Source: Pseudomonas sp. HS6 | GTDB lineage: Bacteria; Pseudomonadota; Gammaproteobacteria; Pseudomonadales; Pseudomonadaceae | Direction of reading: 5' to 3' | DNA: 64,000 bases | NCBI RefSeq assembly: GCF_023375815.1 | Contig: NZ_CP067412.1 | Location: 682,001-746,000, forward strand | In this document: positions 8,947 to 17,209 of the stretch, piece after piece | Numbering within the stretch: the stretch's first letter is position 1 | Layout of the letters: each line of letters begins with the position of its first letter | Notes under the pieces: model-generated | Database searches by the model: none | Seen by the model: the letters and a program-made list of their open reading frames with translations, nothing else | What the model was told of the DNA's origin: nothing | Program-made: the position numbers and the translations under genes

Positions 8947-9051
8947 GCTTTCGGCGACATGCCTTGGGAAGTAGGCGAACCAAAGTGGGGATACGGAGGG
9001 CGTTCATTTGCACCCATTGTTTTTACGAGTTTGCCCATAGGAGCTCCCAGC

Positions 9052-10215
9052 ATGTCGATCCAGGTCGAAGACTATTTCGCGCGCGCCACTTTTGACAAAA
9101 TGAAGGCGTTCGCCGACACGCAAGAAACCCCGTTCGTGGTGATCGACACCGCGATGATCAGCCAGGCCTACGATGACCTGCGCGCCGGTTTCGAATTCGC
9201 CAAGGTCTACTACGCGGTCAAGGCCAACCCGGCCGTCGAGATCATCGACCTGCTCAAAGAGAAAGGTTCGAGCTTCGACATCGCCTCGATCTATGAGCTG
9301 GACAAAGTGCTGGGCCGCGGCGTCAGCGCCGACCGCATCAGCTACGGCAACACCATCAAGAAATCCAAGGACATTCGCTACTTCTACGAGAAGGGTGTGC
9401 GTCTGTTCTCCACCGACTCCGAAGCCGACCTGCGCAATATCGCCAAGGCTGCGCCGGGCTCGAAAATCTACGTGCGCATCCTGACCGAAGGCTCGACCAC
9501 CGCTGACTGGCCACTGTCGCGCAAATTCGGCTGCCAGACCGACATGGCCATGGACCTGCTGATCCTCGCCCGTGACCTGGGCCTGGTGCCATACGGCATC
9601 TCGTTCCACGTCGGTTCGCAACAGCGCGACATCAGCGTCTGGGACGCGGCGATCGCCAAGGTCAAAGTGATCTTCGAACGCTTGAAAGAAGAAGACGGCA
9701 TCCACCTGAAGCTGATCAACATGGGCGGTGGCTTCCCGGCCAACTACATCACCCGCACCAACAGCCTGGAAACCTACGCCGAAGAAATCATCCGCTTCCT
9801 GAAGGAAGACTTCGGTGATGACCTGCCGGAAATCATTCTGGAGCCGGGCCGTTCGCTGATCGCCAACGCCGGCATCCTGGTCAGCGAAGTGGTATTGGTT
9901 GCACGTAAATCCCGTACCGCCGTCGAGCGTTGGGTTTATACCGATGTGGGCAAGTTCTCCGGCCTGATCGAAACCATGGACGAAGCGATCAAGTTCCCGA
10001 TCTGGACCGAGAAGAAAGGCGAGATGGAAGAAGTCGTGATCGCCGGCCCGACCTGCGACAGCGCCGACATCATGTACGAAAACTACAAGTACGGCCTGCC
10101 GCTGAACCTGGCGATCGGTGATCGTCTGTACTGGCTGTCGACCGGTGCGTACACCACCAGTTACAGCGCCGTAGAGTTCAATGGCTTCCCGCCGCTGAAA
10201 TCGTTCTACGTGTAA
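9052..10215 (+). CDS. speC: Ornithine/lysine decarboxylase, PLP fold type III
   Basis: Decarboxylates ornithine (and often lysine) to putrescine (or cadaverine), the entry into polyamine synthesis, in the cytoplasm. The 387-residue protein is the short eukaryote-like alanine-racemase-fold enzyme. The PLP lysine is K57 in YAVKANP, the glycine loop is MGGGFPANY, the phosphate-binding region is EPGRSL, and the catalytic cysteine is near residue 335 in GPTCDSAD. I chose the ATG at 9052 because AGGAG lies eight bases before it and the family begins close to this point; an in-frame extension back to 8860 has no ribosome site. The leader contains a promoter match, a terminator and a short ORF, suggesting feedback control. 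Confidence 0.93.
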   Translation: MSIQVEDYFARATFDKMKAFADTQETPFVVIDTAMISQAYDDLRAGFEFAKVYYAVKANPAVEIIDLLKEKGSSFDIASIYELDKVLGRGVSADRISYGNTIKKSKDIRYFYEKGVRLFSTDSEADLRNIAKAAPGSKIYVRILTEGSTTADWPLSRKFGCQTDMAMDLLILARDLGLVPYGISFHVGSQQRDISVWDAAIAKVKVIFERLKEEDGIHLKLINMGGGFPANYITRTNSLETYAEEIIRFLKEDFGDDLPEIILEPGRSLIANAGILVSEVVLVARKSRTAVERWVYTDVGKFSGLIETMDEAIKFPIWTEKKGEMEEVVIAGPTCDSADIMYENYKYGLPLNLAIGDRLYWLSTGAYTTSYSAVEFNGFPPLKSFYV

Positions 10216-10250
10216 GCGCCGCTGGAGTTTCAAGCTGCGAGCTGCAAGTG

Positions 10251-10280
10251 AAAAGCCCATGACACGTCATGGGCTTTTTT
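10251..10280 (+). terminator. Intrinsic terminator after speC
   Basis: A nearly perfect 13-bp palindrome (arms AAAAGCCCATGAC and its complement) ending in six T residues, 35 bases after the stop. Confidence 0.88.
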
Positions 10281-10326
10281 GTGTCTGTGCGTTCGGCTTG
10301 AAGTTTTGCGGGGGACTTGAGACCGA

Positions 10327-10520
10327 GGCCCCTCTCCCCAGCCCTCTCCCAAAGGAGAGGGAGCCACCGAGGTGTAAAGCGTCATTCACCGACCGGAAAT
10401 ACCGCGCCGATTATGGATTCAGCAAAGCACTTTCAGGTCGGCGCACCTCTCAAGCATCCCCCAATCGGTCCCCTCTCCCTCCGGGCGGTCCGACGTTTCG
10501 GGAGGGTCAGGGTGAGGGCT
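10327..10520. repeat. Dispersed intergenic repeat with imperfect terminal inverted repeats (MITE-like)
   Basis: The left end reads as alternating CCCTCTCCC blocks and the right end, reverse-complemented, matches it imperfectly over about 24 bases. Internal hairpins (CTCTCC/GGAGAG) flank a less structured middle of about 100 bases. I recall similar CCCTCTCCC...GGGTGAGGG elements in many Pseudomonas intergenic regions, but copy number cannot be checked here. It ends eight bases from the stop of the Sel1 gene and fills most of the 311-base gap after speC. Frames that cross it are not genes. Confidence 0.6.
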
Positions 10521-10527
10521 TGCGAAT

Positions 10528-11286
10528 TCAGACGCGCTGCAAGTCTATGCATCGACGCGCGAACCGAGCAGCCATCCCCTGGATTCTGGGATCTGTCGCA
10601 CTTAAAAGCGCCTGGCTCGCCACTCGCAGGAAATTCAGGTTGCCGCCAGCCAGCGCTTTCTCCAGCCAGACCAGCGCGACATCCACTTGCCCCTCAGCCG
10701 CCAGCACCGCCGCATAACTGAACTGCCCGCGAAAGTCCCCGCCCTCGGCCGAACGTCGATACCAGTCACGGGCCGCTACCGGATTCGCCGGGCACACTTG
10801 CCCTTCTTCCAGATAACGTCCGAGCAGGTTCATCGACTTGGCATGACCGGCCTCGGCCGCACGTTGATACAACGCCATGGCCTGAAGATGATCGACGACA
10901 ACACCGCGCCCGGTTGCAAGCAGATTGGCGAAGTTGTACATCGCCCAATCCAGCCCGTCATCCGCTGCAACGCGATAATGCTTGGCGGCAACTGCCGCGT
11001 CGGTCACACAACCCCATCCGTGTTCATGACAGCGGCCGAGCATGTTGCGCGCCATCAGATGCCCTTGCCCGGCGGCGATGTCAAACCAGCGCAATGCCAG
11101 CGGTTGATCCTGAGCAATCCCATGACCATCGAGCAGAATCTGCCCGAGCAGCGCCTGAGCCTCCAGCACGCCCTCACCTGCCGCCATCAGAATGGCCTGC
11201 GCCGCACGGGCCGGGCTTTCTTCAAGCATGGCGGTGAGGCGTTCGCCATCGAGGACTTCCTCGCGGCGCAAGCGAAAGTCCGCCAC
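10528..11286 (-). CDS. Sel1-repeat (TPR-like) protein
   Basis: A 252-residue soluble protein made of about five or six 36-residue Sel1 repeats, visible as recurring A-x(2)-G-x(6)-LG-x(8)-G patterns (for example AAGQGHLMARNMLGRCHEHG, AAEAGHAKSMNLLGRYLEEG). Such solenoids bind proteins; the partner is unknown. It begins with GTG immediately after the piuC stop (no gap), and matches the position of the hypothetical Sel1 gene next to piuC in P. aeruginosa (recalled synteny), so it is probably cotranscribed with piuC and iron-regulated. The start is uncertain: the ribosome site (GAGG) is only five bases away, and an ATG exists at about residue 20. Confidence 0.85.
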   Translation of the reverse strand: MADFRLRREEVLDGERLTAMLEESPARAAQAILMAAGEGVLEAQALLGQILLDGHGIAQDQPLALRWFDIAAGQGHLMARNMLGRCHEHGWGCVTDAAVAAKHYRVAADDGLDWAMYNFANLLATGRGVVVDHLQAMALYQRAAEAGHAKSMNLLGRYLEEGQVCPANPVAARDWYRRSAEGGDFRGQFSYAAVLAAEGQVDVALVWLEKALAGGNLNFLRVASQALLSATDPRIQGMAARFARRCIDLQRV

Positions 11287-11967
11287 TTACACCTCGACCC
11301 AGCGACGCAACAGGTTGTGGTAGGTGCCGGTGAGGCGGATCAACGAAGGGTGATCGGGCATATCTTGAGTCAGTTGCTGGATCGCGCCGTCCATCTCGAA
11401 CAGCAAGGCGCGCTGACTGTCTTCGCGCACCAGGCTTTGGGTCCAGAAGAACGAGGCATACCGCGCACCGCGCGTGACTGCGTTGACCTTGTGCAGGCTG
11501 GTGCCGGGGTACAGCACCATGTCGCCGGCGGGCAGTTTCACTCGCTGAGTGCCGAAGGTGTCCTGGATTTCCAGCTCGCCGCCGTCGTAGTCCTCCGGCT
11601 CGCTGAAGAACAGCGTGGCGGACAAATCCGTGCGTACGCGCTCGATGCTGCCCTTGGGCTGGCGCACCGCGTTGTCGATGTGGAAGTCGAAACTGCCACC
11701 CGCCGTGTAGCAGTTGAGTAACGGCGGAAATACCTTGTGCGGCAGCGCGGCGGACATGAACAGCGGATTTTTCCACAGGCGTTCGAGCATCGCGGCGCCG
11801 ATTTCCTTGGCCAGCGGATGGCCTTCCGGCAATTGCAGATTGTGCTTGGCCTTGGCCGATTGATAGCCGGCGGTGATCTTGCCATCGGCCCAGTCGGCTT
11901 GCTCCAGAGCCTCGCGGATGCGCCGCACTTCGTCTTTCTCGAACAGAGCGGGGATGTGCAGCAGCAT
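11287..11967 (-). CDS. piuC: PKHD-type Fe(II)/2-oxoglutarate-dependent hydroxylase PiuC
   Basis: A 226-residue dioxygenase of the PiuC/YbiX family, associated with iron uptake through the neighbouring receptor; the physiological substrate is not known to me. The iron ligands are the H-x-D pair in FHIDNAV and the distal His in SLHKVNAV, followed by the 2-oxoglutarate Arg ([11 protein letters not shown]). Starting at the ATG at 11967 gives exactly the 226 residues usual for the family, with AGGTGA about eight bases upstream; a TTG seven codons earlier is unlikely. It is divergent from piuA, with the Sel1 gene directly downstream. Confidence 0.93.
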   Translation of the reverse strand: MLLHIPALFEKDEVRRIREALEQADWADGKITAGYQSAKAKHNLQLPEGHPLAKEIGAAMLERLWKNPLFMSAALPHKVFPPLLNCYTAGGSFDFHIDNAVRQPKGSIERVRTDLSATLFFSEPEDYDGGELEIQDTFGTQRVKLPAGDMVLYPGTSLHKVNAVTRGARYASFFWTQSLVREDSQRALLFEMDGAIQQLTQDMPDHPSLIRLTGTYHNLLRRWVEV

Positions 11968-11998
11968 GTCGAAGTCACCTGATGGCAAAGAGGCGGCA

Positions 11999-12017
11999 AT
12001 GGTATTGATTCTTATTG
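11999..12017. promoter_or_regulatory. Candidate Fur box upstream of piuC
   Basis: A 19-base AT-rich site, reading AATAAGAATCAATACCATT on the minus strand, agrees with the NATAAT-type Fur consensus at about half of its positions. It lies 32 bases before the piuC start. Iron control of piuA/piuC is known in P. aeruginosa; binding here is inference. Confidence 0.4.
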
Positions 12018-12108
12018 GCTGTGTAAAACCCGCTAGACGAATGAACTGGCAAAAACCGTAAGGTTAAATTGTAAAGAATGTAAATTCAGTGCGGATAGCA
12101 ATGTTTCG

Positions 12109-12140
12109 CAATTGATACGAATACCTGTTTACCCTATATT
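12109..12140 (+). promoter_or_regulatory. piuA promoter with overlapping Fur-like site
   Basis: TTGATA at 12112-12117 and TATATT at 12135-12140 are 17 bases apart, an excellent sigma-70 match. The sequence over the -35 (AATTGATACGAATACC) is a degenerate Fur-box candidate, placed where a repressor would block RNA polymerase. Confidence 0.5.
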
Positions 12141-12175
12141 CCGCCGCCTCAAATCCTTGGGGAGGGGAAATAAAA

Positions 12176-14503
12176 ATGGCACGTCAACACGCACAATTAC
12201 CGGTCAGTTCACCACGTCTGCTCGCTTCCGCCATCGGCGTGGCAATCACCGCCGGCTCCGCTGGCCACATGGTGTTCGCCGCTGAAAAGACCGACAGCAA
12301 AGCCTCCGGCAATGCCATTGCCCTGGACGCCACCGCCATCACCGGCGAAGCCCAGGACTCGACGTCCTACCAGGTCGAGAAAGCCTCCTCGCCCAAGTAC
12401 ACCGCGCCGTTGGTCGATACACCGCGCTCGGTTACCGTTATTCCGCAACAAGTCCTGAAGGACACCGGCGCCCTGAACATGCAGGATGCGCTGCGCACCG
12501 TACCGGGCATCACCTTCGGTGCCGGTGAAGGTGGCAACCCACAGGGCGACCGTCCGTTCATCCGTGGTTTCGACGCCCAAGGTGACACTTACCTCGACGG
12601 CGTGCGCGACACCGGTTCGCAGAGCCGCGAGATCTTCGCCGTAGAAAACATCGAAGTCAGCAAGGGCCCGAACTCCGCCATCGGTGGTCGCGGCGCGGCT
12701 GGCGGCAGCATCAACCTGGTGAGCAAGAAAGCGCACCTGGGCAACTCGTTCGACGGTGGTTTCACCTGGGGCTCCGACCAGACCCAGCGTTACACAATGG
12801 ATGGCAACTATCAGTTCAGCGACACCGCTGCCGGCCGTCTGAACCTGATGAGCCACGAGAGCAACGTCGCCGGCCGTGACAGCGTCGACTACGACCGCTG
12901 GGGCATCGCACCCTCCCTGGCCTTCGGCCTGGGCACCGACACCCGCGTCAACCTCGACTACTACCATCTCGAAAGCAACGACACCCCGGACTCGGGCATC
13001 CCGTACACCATTCCGAAGGCTGGCTCGGCCGCGCGTACCAAGTCCAACCCGGACAAGCCGTACTCCGGCGGCGATCACAGCAACTTCTACGGTCTGGACG
13101 GTCGCGACTTCCGCAAGGGCCGCACCGACACCGCGACCTTCGCCATCGAGCATGACCTGAACGACTCGCTGACCCTCAAGAACACCCTGCGTCACGGCAC
13201 CAGCATGCAGGATTACATCCTGACCCAGCCAGACGACAGCAAGGGCAACGTCAACAACGGCAGTGTCTGGCGTCGTGCGAACACTCGCGTGAGCAACACC
13301 GAGACCACCACCAACCAGACTGACCTGTTCGGCAACTTCTACGTTGCAGGCTTCAAGAACAGCTTCTCCACCGGTGTCGAATACACCCGTGAGGAAAGCC
13401 AGAAGTCCTCGTACAACGTCAACACCGACACCACGCCGCGCAGCGCTGGCAACTCCAGCACCAACTGCACCCCGTCGATGATCGGCGCGTCGAGCGGCTA
13501 CAACTGCACCTCGCTGTCGAACCCGAACCCGAACGATCCGTGGAACGGCGCCATTTCGCGCAACTACGCCGGCACCGATACCCAGTCCGATACCTACGCG
13601 CTGTATGTGTTCGACACCCTGGAGCTGTCCCAGCAATGGCTGGTGAACATGGGCCTGCGTTACGACCACTTCGAAACCGGCTACCACACTTACAACAACG
13701 CTGGCACCACCACCTCCAAAGGTGCGGACACCAGCGAGTTCGTCACCGGTCAGTTCGGTATCGTCTACAAACCGGCAGAGAACGGCAGCATCTATGCGTC
13801 CTACGCCACCTCCGCCACGCCACCGGGCAACACCCTGGGCGAAGGCATGGACGGCAACCCGCTGGGCGGCACGCCGGATCGCAACGGCAACCTGCTCAAG
13901 AGCGACATGGAGCCGGAAACCACCAAGAACTACGAAATCGGCACCAAGTGGGATCTGTTGAACGATCGCCTGTCGCTGACCGCCGACATCTTCCGCACCG
14001 AGAAAGAAAACGCTCGTGTCCAGGTTGATACCACGTCGTACGAAAACGCCGGTAAGACTCGTGTACAAGGTATCGAGTTGTCCGCCAGCGGCAAGATCAC
14101 CGACAAGTGGCAAGTGTTCGCCGGTTACGCATACATGGACAGCGAACAAGTGGACGGTGGTGACCTGCCGGCCAACAAAGCCAACAACGGCAACGAACTG
14201 CCTAACACACCGAAAAACAGCGCCAGCCTGTGGACCACTTACCAGGTCACGCCGAAGCTGACCATCGGTGGCGGTGCGTTCTACGTGGATGACGTGTTCG
14301 GCAGCGTGGCCAACACCACTATGGTCGATTCCTATGTTCGCTACGACGCAATGGCTGCGTACAAGCTGACCAAGAACGTCGACCTGCAACTGAACGTGCA
14401 GAACCTGACCAACGAAACCTACTACGACAAAGCCTTCTCGACTCACTTCGCCAACCAGGCGGCGGGCCGTACGGCATTGCTGAGCACCAACTTCCACTTC
14501 TGA
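12176..14503 (+). CDS. piuA: TonB-dependent catecholate siderophore receptor PiuA/Fiu
   Basis: Outer-membrane receptor that imports ferric catecholate-type siderophores using TonB energy. The 775 residues comprise a signal peptide ending near HMVFAA, a plug domain (TPRSVTVIPQQVLKDTGALNMQDAL... then VENIEVSKGPNSAIGGRGAAGGSINLVSKK), and a 22-strand barrel ending in the terminal aromatic residue LSTNFHF that the Bam machinery recognises. A loop around residues 420-450 contains three Cys (NSSTNCTP, YNCTSL) that may form a disulfide. The ribosome site GGAGG is ten bases from the ATG. The pairing with piuC and piuB matches the P. aeruginosa piu cluster; this receptor class also admits siderophore-antibiotic conjugates. 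Confidence 0.92.
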   Translation: MARQHAQLPVSSPRLLASAIGVAITAGSAGHMVFAAEKTDSKASGNAIALDATAITGEAQDSTSYQVEKASSPKYTAPLVDTPRSVTVIPQQVLKDTGALNMQDALRTVPGITFGAGEGGNPQGDRPFIRGFDAQGDTYLDGVRDTGSQSREIFAVENIEVSKGPNSAIGGRGAAGGSINLVSKKAHLGNSFDGGFTWGSDQTQRYTMDGNYQFSDTAAGRLNLMSHESNVAGRDSVDYDRWGIAPSLAFGLGTDTRVNLDYYHLESNDTPDSGIPYTIPKAGSAARTKSNPDKPYSGGDHSNFYGLDGRDFRKGRTDTATFAIEHDLNDSLTLKNTLRHGTSMQDYILTQPDDSKGNVNNGSVWRRANTRVSNTETTTNQTDLFGNFYVAGFKNSFSTGVEYTREESQKSSYNVNTDTTPRSAGNSSTNCTPSMIGASSGYNCTSLSNPNPNDPWNGAISRNYAGTDTQSDTYALYVFDTLELSQQWLVNMGLRYDHFETGYHTYNNAGTTTSKGADTSEFVTGQFGIVYKPAENGSIYASYATSATPPGNTLGEGMDGNPLGGTPDRNGNLLKSDMEPETTKNYEIGTKWDLLNDRLSLTADIFRTEKENARVQVDTTSYENAGKTRVQGIELSASGKITDKWQVFAGYAYMDSEQVDGGDLPANKANNGNELPNTPKNSASLWTTYQVTPKLTIGGGAFYVDDVFGSVANTTMVDSYVRYDAMAAYKLTKNVDLQLNVQNLTNETYYDKAFSTHFANQAAGRTALLSTNFHF

Positions 14504-14522
14504 TAGAAGCCGGAAGCCTCGG

Positions 14523-14552
14523 GCCCCGTTCATTCACTTGAACGGGGCTTTT
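14523..14552 (+). terminator. Intrinsic terminator after piuA
   Basis: A perfect 10-bp stem (GCCCCGTTCA and its complement) with a six-base loop and a TTTT tail, about 20 bases after the stop. Confidence 0.88.
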
Positions 14553-14635
14553 GTGCGTAATAAAGAACGTTTCTCGATAGGCCACGGCATAATGCACGCC
14601 GTGAACACAATTTCCGAACGGACAAGGCAAGCGAC

Positions 14636-17164
14636 GTGTTGAAGAAAACCCTGTTCCAGTTGCACTGGTTTTTTGGCATCACTGCCGGGCTGGTGCTGGC
14701 CCTGATGGGCATCACCGGCGCTGCCTATTCGTTTCAGGACGAAATCCTGAAAGCCCTCAACCCATCCGTGTTGCAGGTGGAGAAACAGGTCGCCGGTGTC
14801 CTGCCGCCCGCCGATCTGGTGGCGCACATCGAAGCGGCCTCGGGCAAGAAAGTCTCGATGCTCTCCGCCGAGACGGAAAGCGGCACCGCCGGCCGCGTCT
14901 GGTTCACCCCGCCGAAAGGTGAGCGCCGTGGCGAGATGCGTTACTTCGATCCCTACACCGCCGAGTTCAAGGGCGAAGCCACCGGACAGGATTTCTTCGG
15001 CCTGATGCTGCAACTGCACCGGTTCCTCGCGATGGGCGATACCGGCCGCAACATCACCGGCGCCTGCACCCTGATGCTGCTGTTCTTCTGCCTGTCCGGC
15101 CTGTACCTGCGCTGGCCACGCCAGTGGGGCAGCTGGCGCGTATGGCTGACCCTGGACTGGAAGAAAAAGGGCCGCAGCTTCAACTGGGATCTGCACTCGG
15201 TGTTCGGCACCTGGTGCATGCTGGTTTACCTGTTGCTGGCGCTGACCGGACTGTCCTGGTCCTACGAGTGGTACAACAAAGGCCTGACCAGACTGCTTTC
15301 CGATGCACCGCAAAACGAACGCGTGCGCGGTGGACGCGGCCCGGCACCTGAAGGACCGGCGCCGACTGCCGATTACGCCGCCATGTGGGTCAGCATCTAC
15401 AGCTCCGCAGGTCCAGGCCTCGCCTCCTACAACATCCGCATGCCGCCTGTGGCCGGCCAACCGGCAACCGTGTTCTATCTGCTCGACAGCTCGCCCCACG
15501 AGCGCGCGCTGAACCAGATCACCCTCGACCCGGCCACCGGCGTCGTCAAACGCGTCGACCGCTACGCCGACAAGAGTTTCAAGGCGCAATTGCTGACCAG
15601 CATTTACGCGCTGCACGTCGGCAGCTATTTCGGTCTGGTCGGGCGGATCATCGTGACGGTCGCCGCCGTGCTGATGCCGCTGTTCTTCATCACCGGCTGG
15701 CTGTTGTATCTGGATCGCCGACGCAAGAAAAAGCAGATCAAGGATGCACGCAAAGGCCTCGAACAACCGGACGGCGACACCCCGGCGTGGCTGATCGGTT
15801 TCGCCAGTCAGAGCGGTTTCGCCGAGCAACTCGCCTGGCAGACCGCCGGCCAGTTGCAGGCAGCAGGATTGCCGGTGAAGGTGCAGCCGCTGGCGAATGT
15901 CAGCGAGCAGGATCTGCAGGAATCCAACAATGCGCTGTTCGTGGTCAGCACCTTCGGCGACGGCGAAGCACCGGACAGCGCTCGCGGTTTTGAGCGCAAA
16001 GTGCTGAACAACGCCTCGACCCTCGACAGCCTCAACTACGCCGTGCTCGGTCTCGGCGACCGTCAGTATCAGCACTTCTGCGGTTTCGCTCGACGCCTGC
16101 ATCAATGGCTGGGCGAGCATGGCGGCAAGACTCTGTTCGCCCCGGTGGAGGTCGACAGTGGCGATCCGTACGCACTGCGTCACTGGCAGACCCAACTCGG
16201 CCTGATCACCGGGCAAGCACCGGTCGACACCTGGCAGGCACCGAGCTACGGCAACTGGACGCTGGAACGCCGCGAACTGATGAACCCTGACAGCAGCGGT
16301 TCACCGGTTTTCCTGCTGGGTCTCTCGGCGCCTGACACCAGCAGCTGGCTCGCTGGCGATCTGGTGGAAGTGTTGCCACGCAATTGCCCGTGGGCCATCG
16401 AACATTTCCTCGACGGCCTCGGCATTCGTGGCGAAACCAGCGTGAAGGTCAACGGCCTGGAAGAGTCGCTGGAAGTGGCCCTCGCCACCCGCCAGTTGCC
16501 CGAACACCGCGCCCATCTTGTAGGCCTGCATGCCCAGGCACTGGTCGATGCGATGGTGCCGCTGGCGATGCGCGAATACTCGATCGCCTCGATTGCTGCC
16601 GACGGCGTGCTGGAATTGATCGTGCGTCAGGAACAACACAGCGATGGCACCCTCGGCATCGGCTCCGGCTGGCTGACCGAACACGCTCCGGTGGGCGGCA
16701 GCATCAGCCTGCGGGTGCGGCGCAACAGCGGTTTCCATCTGCCAAACCAGCCTGTGCCGATGATTTTACTGGGCAACGGCACCGGCCTTGCCGGCCTGCG
16801 CAGCTTGCTCAAGGCGCGGATTGCCGACGGGCAGCAGCGCCATTGGTTGCTGTTTGGTGAGCGCAATCGGGAGAACGATTTCCTGTGTCGCGCAGAACTC
16901 GAAGAGTGGCTGATCAACGGCGATCTGGCGCGATTGGATCTGGCGTTCTCACGGGATCAGGCGCAGAAAATCTATGTGCAGGATCGCTTGCGCGAGTCGG
17001 CTGCCGAGCTGAAAAAATGGCTGGCGGACGGTGCCGTGATCTACATCTGCGGCAGTCTTCAAGGCATGGCTTCGGGCGTGGATCAAGTGCTGAATGAAGT
17101 GCTGGGGGCCGCCGAAGTCGAACGCCTGATCGAACAGGGTCGCTATCGCCGCGACGTTTATTGA
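14636..17164 (+). CDS. piuB: PepSY-TM / flavodoxin / NADPH-flavin reductase fusion (PiuB-type)
   Basis: An 842-residue membrane flavoprotein. Residues 1-370 form a PepSY_TM module with four or more helices (first helix [22 protein letters not shown], last [21 protein letters not shown]). Residues about 385-530 resemble flavodoxin ([56 protein letters not shown]). The remainder is a sulfite-reductase/P450-reductase-like FAD-NADPH unit ([36 protein letters not shown]). Such proteins pass electrons across the inner membrane, and a role in reducing iron bound to siderophores is likely from the piuA context but is inference. Start is GTG with AAGG eight bases upstream; an adjacent TTG codon follows. 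The position matches the gene called piuB in P. aeruginosa. Confidence 0.85.
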   Translation: MLKKTLFQLHWFFGITAGLVLALMGITGAAYSFQDEILKALNPSVLQVEKQVAGVLPPADLVAHIEAASGKKVSMLSAETESGTAGRVWFTPPKGERRGEMRYFDPYTAEFKGEATGQDFFGLMLQLHRFLAMGDTGRNITGACTLMLLFFCLSGLYLRWPRQWGSWRVWLTLDWKKKGRSFNWDLHSVFGTWCMLVYLLLALTGLSWSYEWYNKGLTRLLSDAPQNERVRGGRGPAPEGPAPTADYAAMWVSIYSSAGPGLASYNIRMPPVAGQPATVFYLLDSSPHERALNQITLDPATGVVKRVDRYADKSFKAQLLTSIYALHVGSYFGLVGRIIVTVAAVLMPLFFITGWLLYLDRRRKKKQIKDARKGLEQPDGDTPAWLIGFASQSGFAEQLAWQTAGQLQAAGLPVKVQPLANVSEQDLQESNNALFVVSTFGDGEAPDSARGFERKVLNNASTLDSLNYAVLGLGDRQYQHFCGFARRLHQWLGEHGGKTLFAPVEVDSGDPYALRHWQTQLGLITGQAPVDTWQAPSYGNWTLERRELMNPDSSGSPVFLLGLSAPDTSSWLAGDLVEVLPRNCPWAIEHFLDGLGIRGETSVKVNGLEESLEVALATRQLPEHRAHLVGLHAQALVDAMVPLAMREYSIASIAADGVLELIVRQEQHSDGTLGIGSGWLTEHAPVGGSISLRVRRNSGFHLPNQPVPMILLGNGTGLAGLRSLLKARIADGQQRHWLLFGERNRENDFLCRAELEEWLINGDLARLDLAFSRDQAQKIYVQDRLRESAAELKKWLADGAVIYICGSLQGMASGVDQVLNEVLGAAEVERLIEQGRYRRDVY

Positions 17165-17171
17165 CCCGTCT

Positions 17172-17197
17172 GAAGGAGCCGGCTTGCCGGCTCCTTC
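17172..17197. terminator. Hairpin between convergent piuB and the phoD-like gene
   Basis: Perfect 12-bp arms (GAAGGAGCCGGC and its complement) with a two-base loop. There is no clear T tract, so its action as a terminator is probable rather than certain. Confidence 0.6.
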
Positions 17198-17209
17198 AAG
17201 ATCGTGTGA

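Noticed and set aside
8936..8974. Twelve-codon ATG frame within the speC leader hairpin
   Set aside because: No ribosome site at usable distance; the TTG frame at 9008 is much better supported.
8860..9051. 64-residue N-terminal extension of ornithine decarboxylase
   Set aside because: No ribosome site at 8860, the extension crosses the terminator hairpin, and the family begins near the ATG at 9052.
10228..10250. Degenerate AAGCTGC/GAGCTGC repeat before the speC terminator
   Set aside because: Looks like a decayed copy of a common Pseudomonas short repeat, but at this length it could be chance.
10259..10721. Two overlapping plus-strand frames after speC
   Set aside because: They run through the terminator and the dispersed repeat and then antisense to the Sel1 gene.
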